Shown: in pieces, positions 27,585-36,768 of the stretch | Position numbering within the stretch: position 1 is the first letter of the stretch | How the letters are laid out: each line of letters begins with the position of its first letter | From: Mariniflexile maritimum | GTDB taxonomy: Bacteria > Bacteroidota > Bacteroidia > Flavobacteriales > Flavobacteriaceae | Direction of reading: 5' to 3' | Assembly (NCBI RefSeq): GCF_009746565.1 | Contig: NZ_WRPN01000014.1 | Location: 1 to 64,000, forward strand | Length of the DNA stretch: 64,000 nt | Notes under the pieces: generated by a model | The model's input: the letters and a program-made list of their open reading frames with translations, nothing else | Told to the model about the DNA's origin: nothing | Databases searched by the model: none | Made by a program: the position numbers and the translations under genes

Positions 27585-28667
27585 ATGAAGAGCATTCTTA
27601 ACAAAAAATCGATGGATTTTTTAGAAAACTACCTAAATAACGCATCCCCAACGGGCTATGAATGGACAGGCCAAAAACTGTGGATGGATTATTTAAAACC
27701 TTATGTTGATGAATTTATAACCGATACCTACGGTACCGCCGTGGGCGTAATTAACCCAAAAGCCAACTATAAAGTGGTTATTGAGGGGCATGCCGATGAA
27801 ATTTCGTGGTATGTAAATTACATATCAGACAACGGACTTATTTACGTGATAAGAAATGGCGGCAGCGACCACCAAATCGCGCCCAGTAAAGTGGTAAATA
27901 TACACACCAAAAATGGCATTTTAAAAGGTGTTTTTGGTTGGCCTGCCATACACACCCGTAAAAACGATAAGGAAGAAGCCCCAAAACCAGACAACATTTT
28001 TATTGATTGTGGTTGCAAAACCAAGGATGACGTTGAAAAATTGGGCGTTCATGTGGGTTGCGTTATTACCTATCCGGATGAATTCCATATATTGAATGGC
28101 GATAAATTTGTGTGTCGTGCATTGGATAACCGTATGGGCGGTTTTATGATAGCCGAAGTAGCGCGCCTATTGAAAGAGAACAAAAAAACCTTACCATTTG
28201 GTTTATATGTAGTAAATGCAGTGCAGGAAGAAATTGGCCTGCGTGGTGCCGAAATGATAACACAAACCATTAAACCAAACGTTGCCATAGTAACCGATGT
28301 AACCCACGATACCACCACGCCCATGATTGAAAAGAAAACCCAGGGCGATCTGGAAATGGGCAAAGGGCCTGTAATAGCCTATGCCCCAGCGGTACAACAA
28401 AAATTACGCGATTTGATAACCGATACCGCCGAGGCCCACAAAATACCGTTTCAGCGCAACGCCTTATCGCGTGCTACCGGTACCGATACCGATGCGTTTG
28501 CGTACAGCAATGGCGGTGTTGCCTCTGCCTTAATTTCGTTGCCGCTTCGTTACATGCACACAACCGTGGAAATGGTTCACAGGCAAGATGTTGAAAACGT
28601 TATCAAACTTATTTATGAGAGTTTGTTGAATATTAAAGAAGGCGAAACGTTTAGTTATTTTAAATAA
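27585..28667 (+). CDS. M42-family aminopeptidase
   Basis: 360 residues in the M42 (glutamyl aminopeptidase / tetrahedral aminopeptidase) fold. The metal centre is visible: EGHADEIS (about residues 67-74), the bridging Asp in ALDNRMGG (about 184-191), the catalytic EE in VQEEIGLRGA (about 214-223), VTDVTHD (about 237-243) and the late His in MHTTVEMVH (about 324-332). It cleaves N-terminal residues from peptides in the cytosol. Start at the first Met, 27585. The M42 dodecamer is likely. Confidence 0.96.
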   Translation: MKSILNKKSMDFLENYLNNASPTGYEWTGQKLWMDYLKPYVDEFITDTYGTAVGVINPKANYKVVIEGHADEISWYVNYISDNGLIYVIRNGGSDHQIAPSKVVNIHTKNGILKGVFGWPAIHTRKNDKEEAPKPDNIFIDCGCKTKDDVEKLGVHVGCVITYPDEFHILNGDKFVCRALDNRMGGFMIAEVARLLKENKKTLPFGLYVVNAVQEEIGLRGAEMITQTIKPNVAIVTDVTHDTTTPMIEKKTQGDLEMGKGPVIAYAPAVQQKLRDLITDTAEAHKIPFQRNALSRATGTDTDAFAYSNGGVASALISLPLRYMHTTVEMVHRQDVENVIKLIYESLLNIKEGETFSYFK

Positions 28668-28680
28668 TATGTTAATTGAA

Positions 28681-28775
28681 ACGTCGGTGCTGAGGCAGCA
28701 ATGACTGAAGCAATCTGTTTGTTATAAACTTAAAAGTGACCCCTAATGAGATTGCTTCGTGCCTCGCAATGACGT
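28681..28775. repeat. Palindromic dispersed element (MITE-like)
   Basis: The 95-bp element opens with ACGTC (28681) and closes with GACGT (28775). GAAGCAATCT (28707-28716) and AGATTGCTTC (28749-28758) are a perfect 10-bp inverted repeat and TGAGGCAGCAATGAC / GCCTCGCAATGAC-type segments flank it. A second region at 53409-53476 has the same core. From memory, such sequences are repeated many times in flavobacterial genomes, between genes. Confidence 0.6.
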
Positions 28776-28790
28776 TTTATTATATGAAAA

Positions 28791-29345
28791 ATGGACGAAT
28801 ACATCGATATTGTAGATAAAAACGGAACATTTTTGGGTAAAACCGAATTAAAATCCATAATCCACCAAAAAGGCTATTATCACCATACTTCCCACGTTTG
28901 GTTTTATACCAAAAATGGCTATGTATTACTGTCGCAACGTTCGGTAAAAAAAAGCATTTGCCCCTTGCTTTGGGATGTTTCGGTTGCGGGCCATATCGAT
29001 GCTGGAGAAACGGCCAAACAGGCTGCCATAAGGGAAACCAAGGAAGAAATTGGTTTGGATATTGTTGAAAATGATTTAAAGCCTATTGGTATCTTTCCGT
29101 GCTTTCAATCGTATGAAAACGGGGTTGTTGACAATGAATTCCACAACACCTTTTTGGCCGAACTTAATGTGCCCATTTCAAAATTAACACCACAAGTAGA
29201 TGAAGTTGAGGCCTTAAAATTGGTTTCGATTGAAACGTTTAAAAAACTTATTGAGAACATTGGCGAAAACAATCATTTTGTGCCTTCCAATAAAGATTAT
29301 TATGAAACTGTTTTGGAACACATCATAACACTCCAAAAGGGATAA
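28791..29345 (+). CDS. NUDIX hydrolase (Idi/YfcD-like)
   Basis: 184 residues. The NUDIX box GHIDAGETAKQAAIRETKEEIGL (about residues 66-88) is complete, including the REtxEE metal ligands. The opening MDEYIDIVDKNGTFLGKTELKSIIH and HHTSHVWFYTKNG match the isopentenyl-diphosphate isomerase-like / YfcD group of NUDIX proteins, which tend to act on phosphoanhydride bonds in nucleotide-type substrates. The substrate is unknown. It follows the M42 peptidase gene after the palindromic repeat. Confidence 0.92.
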   Translation: MDEYIDIVDKNGTFLGKTELKSIIHQKGYYHHTSHVWFYTKNGYVLLSQRSVKKSICPLLWDVSVAGHIDAGETAKQAAIRETKEEIGLDIVENDLKPIGIFPCFQSYENGVVDNEFHNTFLAELNVPISKLTPQVDEVEALKLVSIETFKKLIENIGENNHFVPSNKDYYETVLEHIITLQKG

Positions 29346-29414
29346 ATGCCAATAGCTATGGGAACTTTAAGCATTAAATAAACAGAAACCTAAAGAGTAA
29401 AAAAAAAGGTAAAA

Positions 29415-29441
29415 AAAAGGAGTCTGAAACAGACTCCTTTT
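29415..29441. terminator. Bidirectional terminator
   Basis: A perfect 12-bp stem (AAAAGGAGTCTG at 29415-29426 and CAGACTCCTTTT at 29430-29441) around a 3-nt AAA loop, lying between the convergent NUDIX gene and the LuxR-type gene. The A-run and T-run on either side suit termination in both directions. Confidence 0.85.
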
Positions 29442-29711
29442 CAACGAATCCCTAAAACCAACTTTTTGTTAATAACAACTTTTGTTATGGTTTAACGTTA
29501 TCCTTGGAAAGGGTTTCCGTTCAACCAAATTCCAACCACTTAGAAACAAAAGCTAATTAATTACTGAAAGTTCAGTTCTTGATTAATAGCGGTACAAATA
29601 TCTTAAATCACCAACAAGTACCCTATTTTTTTAATACGCATTGACTACGCAACCTCAGTAAAAGGGAAATTTTTTTTGGATTTATTTTAAAAAAGCTGTT
29701 GGATACCCTTG
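29442..29711. other. Noncoding stretch between convergent genes
   Basis: The 366-bp gap between the NUDIX and LuxR-type genes (29346-29711) holds the terminator above; beyond it is AT-rich sequence with an AACAAC...GTTAT short dyad near 29470. No ORF, RNA or repeat that I can support. Confidence 0.4.
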
Positions 29712-31295
29712 TTAGCGTACCCGTAAATCCTTAAAAGTAGTTTTTAGATAATCTACCAAGGTTGTTTGTTTCGTGCCTAGGTTTATTTTTTTTGAAATCC
29801 GGTAACGCCGGCTTTCCATGGCCCGAACAGAAATATTGAGAAAAACCGCAATTTCTTTATTCTTAAAGCCCATAAACAAGTAATACGCTGTAATAACCTC
29901 AGAATCATTTAATTGCGGGTGCCGTAATTTCATTTGCCTGAAAAACTCAACATTCAGGTTGTTGATCAATTCCAAGTGGTTTTCACTTTTATCCAAAAGT
30001 GTTGAGGAGTTTACTTGAAGTGACCGATACAAGCGTTTGATTTTTTCGCGCTGCGTAGGAAGATCATGTATGGTTGCAATATCCTTAATCTCTTTTTTTA
30101 AATTGTTTATATACTCTTCCAACCCAATTACCTTTCCGGTTAATTTTTCGTTATTCGACTTTAAATACGCCAAATTATTTACCCTATTTGAACAATCACT
30201 TAATTTATGCCTGTTTTTTTTGCGATAAATTAAATAGAAAATACCCAATGCAGCCAACATAAAAAACAACAACAATGCCAATGCGCCATTTCTAAACTTT
30301 TTATCGTTTTCAGTTTCAAGCTCCGATTCAGCTTTTAGTAATGGTGCATTTATGTCCATACTGGCATCCACAATGGTGTTGAACATTTTATTCTCAAAAA
30401 ACGAGATGGAATCTAAATATATGCGGGTTTTATCCAAATTTCCGATAAACTTAAATGCATCTGCCTTTAGGCTAAAATAATCCCTTATCAACTCATTGTT
30501 CATGTAGTTTCTAAGTTTTGTTGTATTTGCTAAATAGTAATTGGTGGAATCGATTTGTTTCTTTTCAAAATAAGCTTCAGCAAACGACAGGTCGATGGCC
30601 GATTTAAAGGACAAATAATTATATTTCACAATGCTCTCATCGTCTTTTACGGTTTTAAAAGCCTTATAATAAAGTTGCGCCTTTTTAAAATCGTCTAATT
30701 GTAGGTAATTTAAAGTTAACATGTAGGTTGCGAACATATAGAAATAGCGGACATCCTTAATGTTATTGTACTTTTCTAAATTGCTCAATAACTGCGCGTT
30801 GCACTGTTTGTATTCGCCATTCATAAATTTTGTGTAGGCGAGCATTTGTTCTATTTCAACAGCTCCATAATTATAGTTGGCAAGTTTATAAAACGTTTTG
30901 GCCTTTTCTAAATATTTATTGGCAGTGGTATCTTTTTTGGTAAAATATATGTTTGAATACAGTTCTAAACAGGCAAATCCTGCTATGCGGTAGTTTTTTT
31001 CCTTTTCGGCATATTTTAGGGCCAAAATATAACTTTGGTACAGGTATGCATTTTCGCTGTAATCGTCGTGTATCAATGCCTTGATGCTGTAATAATCGGC
31101 CAATTTTCCAGCAATGGATTTCTCAAGTGGTGGCGGGATGGAGTCGAGAAATGCCTGTGCCCTTGCTGAAGATTCGTTTATGTGAACGTTGGCCGAATCG
31201 ATAAAACGAGTGTAATTTTCACCCTTGAAATCTTGACAATGTGCTTTAGAGGCCATAAAAATCAGGCACACTAAAACAAAGTTCTGTATGTTCAT
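29712..31295 (-). CDS. TPR-containing LuxR-type membrane regulator
   Basis: About 527 residues from the preferred Met at 31295 (MNIQNFVLVCLIFMASKAHCQ, a signal peptide); the Met at 31319 is further upstream. The order is signal peptide, TPR-like alpha-helical repeats (about residues 45-330), one TM segment (about 337-358, ALALLLFFMLAALGIFYLI), a coiled coil (about 375-455) and a C-terminal LuxR-type helix-turn-helix (about 460-515; LNDSEVITAYYLFMGFKNKEIAVFLN). The layout, sensor outside and DNA-binding domain inside, is common in Bacteroidota. No kinase or receiver is present. Target unknown. Confidence 0.9.
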   Translation of the reverse strand: MNIQNFVLVCLIFMASKAHCQDFKGENYTRFIDSANVHINESSARAQAFLDSIPPPLEKSIAGKLADYYSIKALIHDDYSENAYLYQSYILALKYAEKEKNYRIAGFACLELYSNIYFTKKDTTANKYLEKAKTFYKLANYNYGAVEIEQMLAYTKFMNGEYKQCNAQLLSNLEKYNNIKDVRYFYMFATYMLTLNYLQLDDFKKAQLYYKAFKTVKDDESIVKYNYLSFKSAIDLSFAEAYFEKKQIDSTNYYLANTTKLRNYMNNELIRDYFSLKADAFKFIGNLDKTRIYLDSISFFENKMFNTIVDASMDINAPLLKAESELETENDKKFRNGALALLLFFMLAALGIFYLIYRKKNRHKLSDCSNRVNNLAYLKSNNEKLTGKVIGLEEYINNLKKEIKDIATIHDLPTQREKIKRLYRSLQVNSSTLLDKSENHLELINNLNVEFFRQMKLRHPQLNDSEVITAYYLFMGFKNKEIAVFLNISVRAMESRRYRISKKINLGTKQTTLVDYLKTTFKDLRVR

Positions 31296-31424
31296 ATTGT
31301 TGTTGAGAGATGCGAACAAAACGTTTTTGTTTTTTTTGTAAATAATTACTCCAAAAATAACAAAGTATTTTACTAAAAAAACTAAAACTAAATAAAAAAT
31401 AGCTTTTTACTTACTTTTTAACAA

Positions 31425-32036
31425 TTAGGGATGCTTAATCACCTGTGCTAAATACATAAAGGACTCTTGCCAACGTTCAAACCGTGCATCGAATTTATGC
31501 GAAAAAACAAGGTATTGGCACTTACCTATGCTTTCTGGGGTTCTGGTAACTTCGGCAAAATGGTTGTTTCTAAATAAAAAATCGGCATCATCAACAATAC
31601 ACATTTGCAGTTTGTTAAGGTTAATTCCGTTCAAATAAAAAATACGGTTCAAGCGTTTGGGAGTGGCAATTACAATATCGGTTCCTAAATATAGTTCTTC
31701 CCGTTGTAGCTCTAGGTTGTGTTCTTCATAAGCACAATAAACCCGCAAATTGGTATGTGTGGCAAACTTGCCAAATTGTTCGGCAAGTGTTAAAGCAGCC
31801 TGTTTGTCTTTTACAAAAATGAGTGCGCGTGGAGCATCCTCAAAAGCTTCCTTTAATGTATTGATAACACTTATTATCAAGCTGGTTGTTTTGCCGGAGT
31901 TATCGGGAGCAATAACAAACAAACTGCTGCCCGATTTAATTTTTGAAAGAATTTTGGCCTGCAACGCATTAGGTTCCACAATGCCGTTGTGCTGTAAGGC
32001 ATCGTGTAACGGTTCTATAATTTTTTTAAAGGACAT
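31425..32036 (-). CDS. Single-domain DEAD-box helicase-like protein
   Basis: About 203 residues from the preferred Met at 32036 (MSFKKIIEPLHDALQ); the in-frame Met at 32111 would add 25 residues with no family match. It has the first RecA-like domain only: Walker A as APDNSGKTTS (about residues 43-52), LIFVKDKQAALTLAEQF, TPKRLNRIF, and motif II as VDDAD rather than DEAD. The second helicase domain is missing, and this length is not a truncation, since the stop follows a complete domain. It may be an ATP-binding regulator or RNA-binding partner rather than a helicase. Similar short flavobacterial proteins are known from memory. Confidence 0.8.
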   Translation of the reverse strand: MSFKKIIEPLHDALQHNGIVEPNALQAKILSKIKSGSSLFVIAPDNSGKTTSLIISVINTLKEAFEDAPRALIFVKDKQAALTLAEQFGKFATHTNLRVYCAYEEHNLELQREELYLGTDIVIATPKRLNRIFYLNGINLNKLQMCIVDDADFLFRNNHFAEVTRTPESIGKCQYLVFSHKFDARFERWQESFMYLAQVIKHP

Positions 32037-32097
32037 GGTATTTTTTATAACAAAACAAAGATAGGCTTTTAATTTGGCAGTAAATTTTTGGGAAACA

Positions 32098-32127
32098 AAA
32101 AAAGCGCTCATTACTGAACGCTTTTTT
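32098..32127 (-). terminator. Terminator after the YceI gene
   Basis: AAAAAAGCG (32098-32106) and CGCTTTTTT (32119-32127) form a 9-bp stem with a T-run on the minus strand, 22 bp past the stop codon of the YceI gene. It overlaps the 5' side of the DEAD-box gene's upstream region. Confidence 0.7.
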
Positions 32128-32148
32128 AATTGCTATTACTATGCACTA

Positions 32149-32733
32149 CTAGAACTCTAAATCTGCTACCAAATCGAATTCGTCGTAAATGGCTTTATCT
32201 TTTAAACCATCAAAGAAGCTGGTGGAGCCGTAACGCACATCATATTTTGTCCTGTCAACCTTTAACGAGGCCGTGGCTTTATTGCCGTAAATAGATATGG
32301 TGAAATTTACAGGACTGGTTTTTCCCTTAATTGTTAAATCGGCCGTAACGTTGTAGGCGTTTTTACCTGAGGCCGACACTTTTTTGAATACCAAGGATGC
32401 GTTTGGATGGTTTTCAACGCCAAAAAAATCATCCGATTTTAAGTGGCCATCCAATTTGCCTTTGTATTCGCCTTCTAAATCGGTACTGCTTATTGTGGTC
32501 ATGTCCATTACAAATTCACCACCAACCAATTTGTTGTTATCAAATGTTAATGAGCCCGATTTCATGGCAATGGTGCCTTCATGCGAACCCGTAACTTTGT
32601 ACCCTTTCCAAACCACTTTGCTTTTGTCGGTTTTAACCTCTTTTTTTTCCTTAGCTATGGGAGCAAAAGAAAATGCCGTAAAAGCTACTAAAGCTACTAA
32701 AGCCAATTTTTTAATGGTGTTTTTCATATTCAT
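32149..32733 (-). CDS. YceI-family secreted protein
   Basis: 194 residues. Signal peptide covers about residues 1-25 (LALVALVAFTAFSFAPIA). The rest is a YceI lipocalin-like barrel: KVVWKGYKVTGSHEGTIAMK, DLEGEYKGKLDGHLKSDDFFGVENHPNA and DLTIKGKTSPVNFTI are the conserved strands. Such proteins bind isoprenoid or other hydrophobic ligands in the periplasm. A second Met at residue 3 is a possible start. It is followed by a terminator. Confidence 0.95.
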   Translation of the reverse strand: MNMKNTIKKLALVALVAFTAFSFAPIAKEKKEVKTDKSKVVWKGYKVTGSHEGTIAMKSGSLTFDNNKLVGGEFVMDMTTISSTDLEGEYKGKLDGHLKSDDFFGVENHPNASLVFKKVSASGKNAYNVTADLTIKGKTSPVNFTISIYGNKATASLKVDRTKYDVRYGSTSFFDGLKDKAIYDEFDLVADLEF

Positions 32734-32841
32734 AAAATTTTAAGATTAGTGATATTATTTTTACACTACAAAGGTCGGGAACATAACCCAAACACAAAAT
32801 AACGTAGTTTATTAAATAATGTTAATCTTGTTTAACAATTT

Positions 32842-33423
32842 TTATTCCAAACTAAGCTGGCTTTTAATTTTACTAAGGAATTCTTTGGTAATACCAAGGT
32901 AGGAAGCCACCATATATTGCGGGATACGTTGCTCAATTTCAGGATATTGCTCTCTAAAATACAGGTATTGTTCTTTTGCTGAAAGGCTAAAACTTCTAAC
33001 AATACGTTTTTGCGACGCTGCAAATCCTTTCTCTATTATTTGTCGAAAAAAACGTTCCATTTTGGGAATTCTGCTAAACAACACTTCCATAGAATCGTAT
33101 GAAAACATGGCCAATTCTGAATTTTCCAAACATTGGATGTTAAAATCGGCGGGCGTTTGGGTCACGAAACTGCCCATATCCGAGGTCCACCAATCTTCAA
33201 TCGAAAACATTACAATATGCTCCTGCCCTTCTGCATCTACATAAAAGGTTTTCATACAGCCCGACAAAACAAAACATTGGTGCTTGCACACATCGCCCTG
33301 TTGCACCACATACTGCCCTTTTAAATACTTTCTAACCGTAATTTTAGATTCTAAAAAATCAATTTCCTCATTGGTTAAATCAATGTAGTTGCTTATGTAT
33401 TTTAATAGCGGTTGTAGTTTCAT
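32842..33423 (-). CDS. Crp/Fnr-family transcriptional regulator
   Basis: About 193 residues from the preferred Met at 33423 (MKLQPLLKYISNYIDL); an upstream Met at 33447 adds eight residues. The cyclic-nucleotide-like beta-roll lies at about 18-130 (LKGQYVVQQGDVCKHQCFVLSG), and the C-terminal HTH at about 160-190 (QYMVASYLGITKEFLSKIKSQL). The Arg/Ser cAMP-binding pocket is not conserved, so the effector is unknown. The DinB gene starts 484 bp on, at the same strand; the two look like one unit. Confidence 0.92.
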   Translation of the reverse strand: MKLQPLLKYISNYIDLTNEEIDFLESKITVRKYLKGQYVVQQGDVCKHQCFVLSGCMKTFYVDAEGQEHIVMFSIEDWWTSDMGSFVTQTPADFNIQCLENSELAMFSYDSMEVLFSRIPKMERFFRQIIEKGFAASQKRIVRSFSLSAKEQYLYFREQYPEIEQRIPQYMVASYLGITKEFLSKIKSQLSLE

Positions 33424-33448
33424 GTTTTTACCTCCAAGTTTACCCAAA

Positions 33449-33907
33449 TTACAAATAACGCTCTTTTATGATGTTTATATGCCAAAGATAATGTTCCAAA
33501 ACAAAAAAAGCTGTGGCACTGGCAGATTGGTTTTTGTTATTAACATTCCCTACTAGTTGCAAATCTTCATTGGTTAATGAATTTAACAATACCATAAAAC
33601 TTTCCCGTACGGTAACAAATTCTTCAATTAACGATTCGATATCCTTGGAATTTGCTTTTGAAGCAGGCGCATAATCGTTCTCATTGAAAGCTGGCAAAGA
33701 CGTTTTATCGCCTCTAGCTATACAAAAACATCGAAATTGAAAAACGCGTTCAGTATCTATAAGATGCTGAAACACTTCTTTAATGGTCCATTTACCTTGC
33801 GCATAAGCTGTATGCAGTTTTTCAACGGGAACGGAATTGAAAAAACTTAAAACATAGGCTGTATTCGTTTTAAATTGCTCCAATAAATTGGTTTTAATTG
33901 AAATCAT
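33449..33907 (-). CDS. DinB-family (DinB/YfiT) protein
   Basis: 152 residues in the four-helix DinB fold. The metal His residues of the family are visible: HLIDTERVFQFRCFCIARGD (about residues 48-67, with H48) and EHYLWHINIIKERYL at the end (about 138-152, two His). These proteins include thiol transferases using bacillithiol or mycothiol, and damage-inducible members. The role in this organism is unknown. It precedes the Crp/Fnr gene by 25 bp. Confidence 0.93.
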   Translation of the reverse strand: MISIKTNLLEQFKTNTAYVLSFFNSVPVEKLHTAYAQGKWTIKEVFQHLIDTERVFQFRCFCIARGDKTSLPAFNENDYAPASKANSKDIESLIEEFVTVRESFMVLLNSLTNEDLQLVGNVNNKNQSASATAFFVLEHYLWHINIIKERYL

Positions 33908-33929
33908 GTTTTACAATATTATTAATATG

Positions 33930-34598
33930 TTATTTATCAAGCAGATAGCCCCAGTTCAAATGTTTGCGTTTGTCCAAGCGCCCCAATATTTTTAGAAACA
34001 CTAAAGCCGTAATTAACGCATCGCCCGTGGCCGTATGGCGATCTACGGTGGGTACGTTGAGCTCTTTGCACAAATCGTCTAACGATAATGGTTTTAGGTT
34101 TTCTTGATAAATAATGTGCTTTGATTTTTTGTAAAGATAGCCCGTATCTATAAACTTGTTTTTCAACTTGCCCAAACCATGCCTTAAAAGCATTTCGTTC
34201 ATCATATTTCTGTCAAAATTGGCGTGATGCGCAATTAGCACATCGTTTTTTATATAGGCTAAAAACAATTTTATGGCTTCCAGTTCGGTGACTTTTTCCA
34301 GCGAGCCCGTTTTCATTAACCCGTGTATTTTTACGCTTTCTGGTTTAAAAATGTCTTGTTCCAAATACAGTTCCAAACTGTTGTTAACTTGAATGGTCTT
34401 GCCAACAAACGCTACCGCACCAATAGATAGGATGCGGTCTTCCTTTTTGTTGAATCCCGTGGTTTCGGTATCAAACGCAATAAAACGCGTATTTGTAATG
34501 GGCTCTTGTTTTTTTATATTGGAATTAAAAGCATGAAGATAATCGTTCCAAAAATCAGGAAAGTTCTGTTTCTTTTTAAATAACCAATTAAAATTCAT
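33930..34598 (-). CDS. DEDDh 3'-5' exonuclease (DnaQ/PolC-like)
   Basis: 222 residues with the three exonuclease motifs: ExoI FIAFDTETTGF (about residues 43-53, D and E), ExoII HHANFDRNMMNEML (about 124-137, D) and ExoIII DRHTATGDALITA (about 183-195, H and D of DEDDh). No polymerase is attached. It precedes and probably shares transcription with DinB. Its upstream neighbour on this strand is the DUF294/CBS protein, and this pair recurs next to acetate symporters in many bacteria (from memory). Confidence 0.92.
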   Translation of the reverse strand: MNFNWLFKKKQNFPDFWNDYLHAFNSNIKKQEPITNTRFIAFDTETTGFNKKEDRILSIGAVAFVGKTIQVNNSLELYLEQDIFKPESVKIHGLMKTGSLEKVTELEAIKLFLAYIKNDVLIAHHANFDRNMMNEMLLRHGLGKLKNKFIDTGYLYKKSKHIIYQENLKPLSLDDLCKELNVPTVDRHTATGDALITALVFLKILGRLDKRKHLNWGYLLDK

Positions 34599-34625
34599 TT
34601 GTTTATGTTAGTAATTTAGAAAATA

Positions 34626-36545
34626 TCACATAAAGTTTTTTAAATCAAAACGCATTTTTAAGGTTTCCTGTATTTCATGAATGGGCTTAAAACAGCGCTT
34701 TAGCTTTAATTTTTCCTCTTTTGTCAAGGTTTCCAGTTCGATGATTTTTCCGGAATTGTTGTGCAGCAGCCCTTGTTTGGTCTTGAATTTGGACAAGGCC
34801 TTGAATGCATACGAACACGATTCGTACATTTCCTTATTGTTGGGCTCTATTTCGGCCAACTTTTCAAAACGTTCGGAGGTGTTGTTGATGTCCTTGATAT
34901 GATTGCTTAAAATAAGCAATCGGGCAGCATCAATAAGAGGCATTAAAGCTCTGCTCTTTATGTTGAATAGGTCTTTTTGGTCGCCGTTCTCCTCAACTAA
35001 AAATTGCTTAAAAAACCCAAGTGGTGGTGGGTTTTTCAATGCATCGCGCCCCAAAAACTTAAAGAACAACGATGTTTTGTCGAGCGTTTCATAAATGGTA
35101 TCCGATAATTCATCTACCAACATTTTGTCGCCGTAAACCGAGGTATAATCAAAAAAAATAGAGGCTAATAAAATGGCTTTTTCATCCGGATTTAAAATCC
35201 AACTTTCAAATTGTGCCTTCCATTTGGTAAGCGATTTGCACCACTCCACATTGCTTGCCATCATATCGGCCTCACAATATTCAAACCCAATTTTGTTCAA
35301 CGACTTGGTTACCAATTTGGCCAATTCTAAAAAATAGGCTTGGGTGGCCTCATAGTCCGCTTCGGGCACATCTTGAAAAACAATGGCGTTATCTTGGTCG
35401 GTAAATAAAAGTTGCTCTTTTCTGCCTTGGCTGCCAATGGCCATCCAAGAGAATTTAACGGGCGGTGGCGTTGGCATTTTTTTTAATGCAATTTCTATGG
35501 CACTTACCGTAACCGCATCATTAATTTTTGAAATGATTTTAACTATGTGCGACAGCGGTATGTTCTGTTCCAAATAACTCTTTAAAAGGGTATTGGCCTT
35601 TAGCCGGGTTTCCCTTAGTTTTCTGGTGCGTTTGGCACGTTTTATTTCCTTTAAAATAACCGCTGGGTTATTGCCCAAGCTTGCCAGAACATCGTGGTGG
35701 GTTAAAACCCCAACCAGTTTTGAGTTTACCGTACCATCTTTGGTAATGCACAAATGCCCTATATTGTGCTTTATCATTAGCAATTGGCCATCGGCAACCG
35801 TTAATCCTTTTTTGCTGGTAATAACCGGCGAACTCATAATATTTGTAACAGAAGTTTCAATAGGAAATTTGCCTGTTGCTATCTTGTTTTTGATGTCGCT
35901 GTTGGTAATAATGCCCAACGGATTTTTATTAGAGTCAATAACAATGATGCAGCCAATTTTATAGGTACTCATTTGTATAGCAGCCTCTTTTAATGTGGAA
36001 TTTACCTCACAGGTAATGGGGTTTTTGGTATAGTTTGCCGTTTGAAAATAAACCATGTCCTGTGCCGTGTTTGGTAGGTAATCGACAAATATTTTTCCGG
36101 TTTCCTCGGCTGTATAGGGGTCGTAGGCATTGGTAGCAAAGGCCGTAATTAAAAATTTATAAACACTGGCGTTGTTTTGCGTAACCAATTGAAACGTGTC
36201 TATGGGTATGGCATATACTATGGACTCTTCGTTTGCCGTTGCCGTTAATTTGTATTTTTCCTTGGTAATTAGTGGCCTCACGCCAAAAATATCGCCTGCA
36301 TCGCTTATGTTTACAATTTCCTGAACGTTGTTCGCATTGGTATGGAAGGAAGTAATAGCGCCATTTCTAACCATATAAAAATGCTCGTTGAAAGCATCGC
36401 CTTTTTTAAACAGGGTATCGCCTTTTTCTAAATAGATAATGGATACCTGTTTGGAAATAACCATCAAATCCTCATGCTTCAGAATATTGAAGGGCGGGTA
36501 ATTTTTCAGAAAATCGTAAACACGTTCTGCAATGGAATTTTTCAT
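34626..36545 (-). CDS. cNMP-binding / CBS / DUF294 nucleotidyltransferase-like protein
   Basis: 639 residues. Order: cyclic-nucleotide-binding domain (about 10-135, with IYLEKGDTLFKKGDAFNEHFYMV), a CBS pair (about 175-300), a DUF294 nucleotidyltransferase-like domain (about 325-460; GSQGRKEQLLFTDQDNAIVF has the G-S...D-x-D pattern of GlnD-type transferases) and the DUF294 C-terminal helical domain (about 490-625). It is probably a cytosolic regulator sensing a nucleotide and a second ligand. It pairs with the exonuclease gene 27 bp downstream. Related to acetate-switch regulators in other bacteria; the substrate of the transferase is unknown. Confidence 0.92.
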   Translation of the reverse strand: MKNSIAERVYDFLKNYPPFNILKHEDLMVISKQVSIIYLEKGDTLFKKGDAFNEHFYMVRNGAITSFHTNANNVQEIVNISDAGDIFGVRPLITKEKYKLTATANEESIVYAIPIDTFQLVTQNNASVYKFLITAFATNAYDPYTAEETGKIFVDYLPNTAQDMVYFQTANYTKNPITCEVNSTLKEAAIQMSTYKIGCIIVIDSNKNPLGIITNSDIKNKIATGKFPIETSVTNIMSSPVITSKKGLTVADGQLLMIKHNIGHLCITKDGTVNSKLVGVLTHHDVLASLGNNPAVILKEIKRAKRTRKLRETRLKANTLLKSYLEQNIPLSHIVKIISKINDAVTVSAIEIALKKMPTPPPVKFSWMAIGSQGRKEQLLFTDQDNAIVFQDVPEADYEATQAYFLELAKLVTKSLNKIGFEYCEADMMASNVEWCKSLTKWKAQFESWILNPDEKAILLASIFFDYTSVYGDKMLVDELSDTIYETLDKTSLFFKFLGRDALKNPPPLGFFKQFLVEENGDQKDLFNIKSRALMPLIDAARLLILSNHIKDINNTSERFEKLAEIEPNNKEMYESCSYAFKALSKFKTKQGLLHNNSGKIIELETLTKEEKLKLKRCFKPIHEIQETLKMRFDLKNFM

Positions 36546-36768
36546 TGGTCACATTCGTTGGTTGAAACTATACGCTTAAAAACAAGCCTTTAAGTTTTAC
36601 AAATTTAATAGTTGTAATGGCTGTTTAATTACTGATTATTAAGTTGTTAAGGCGTTTTGACTAAAAACAAATGACTTATCAACCCAAAAATTGTATGCCA
36701 TTTTAACCTTTGGTCTTTAAATGACGGGATTAATTGGTGCAATAAACTGTTACGATGGGTTTACAGCG

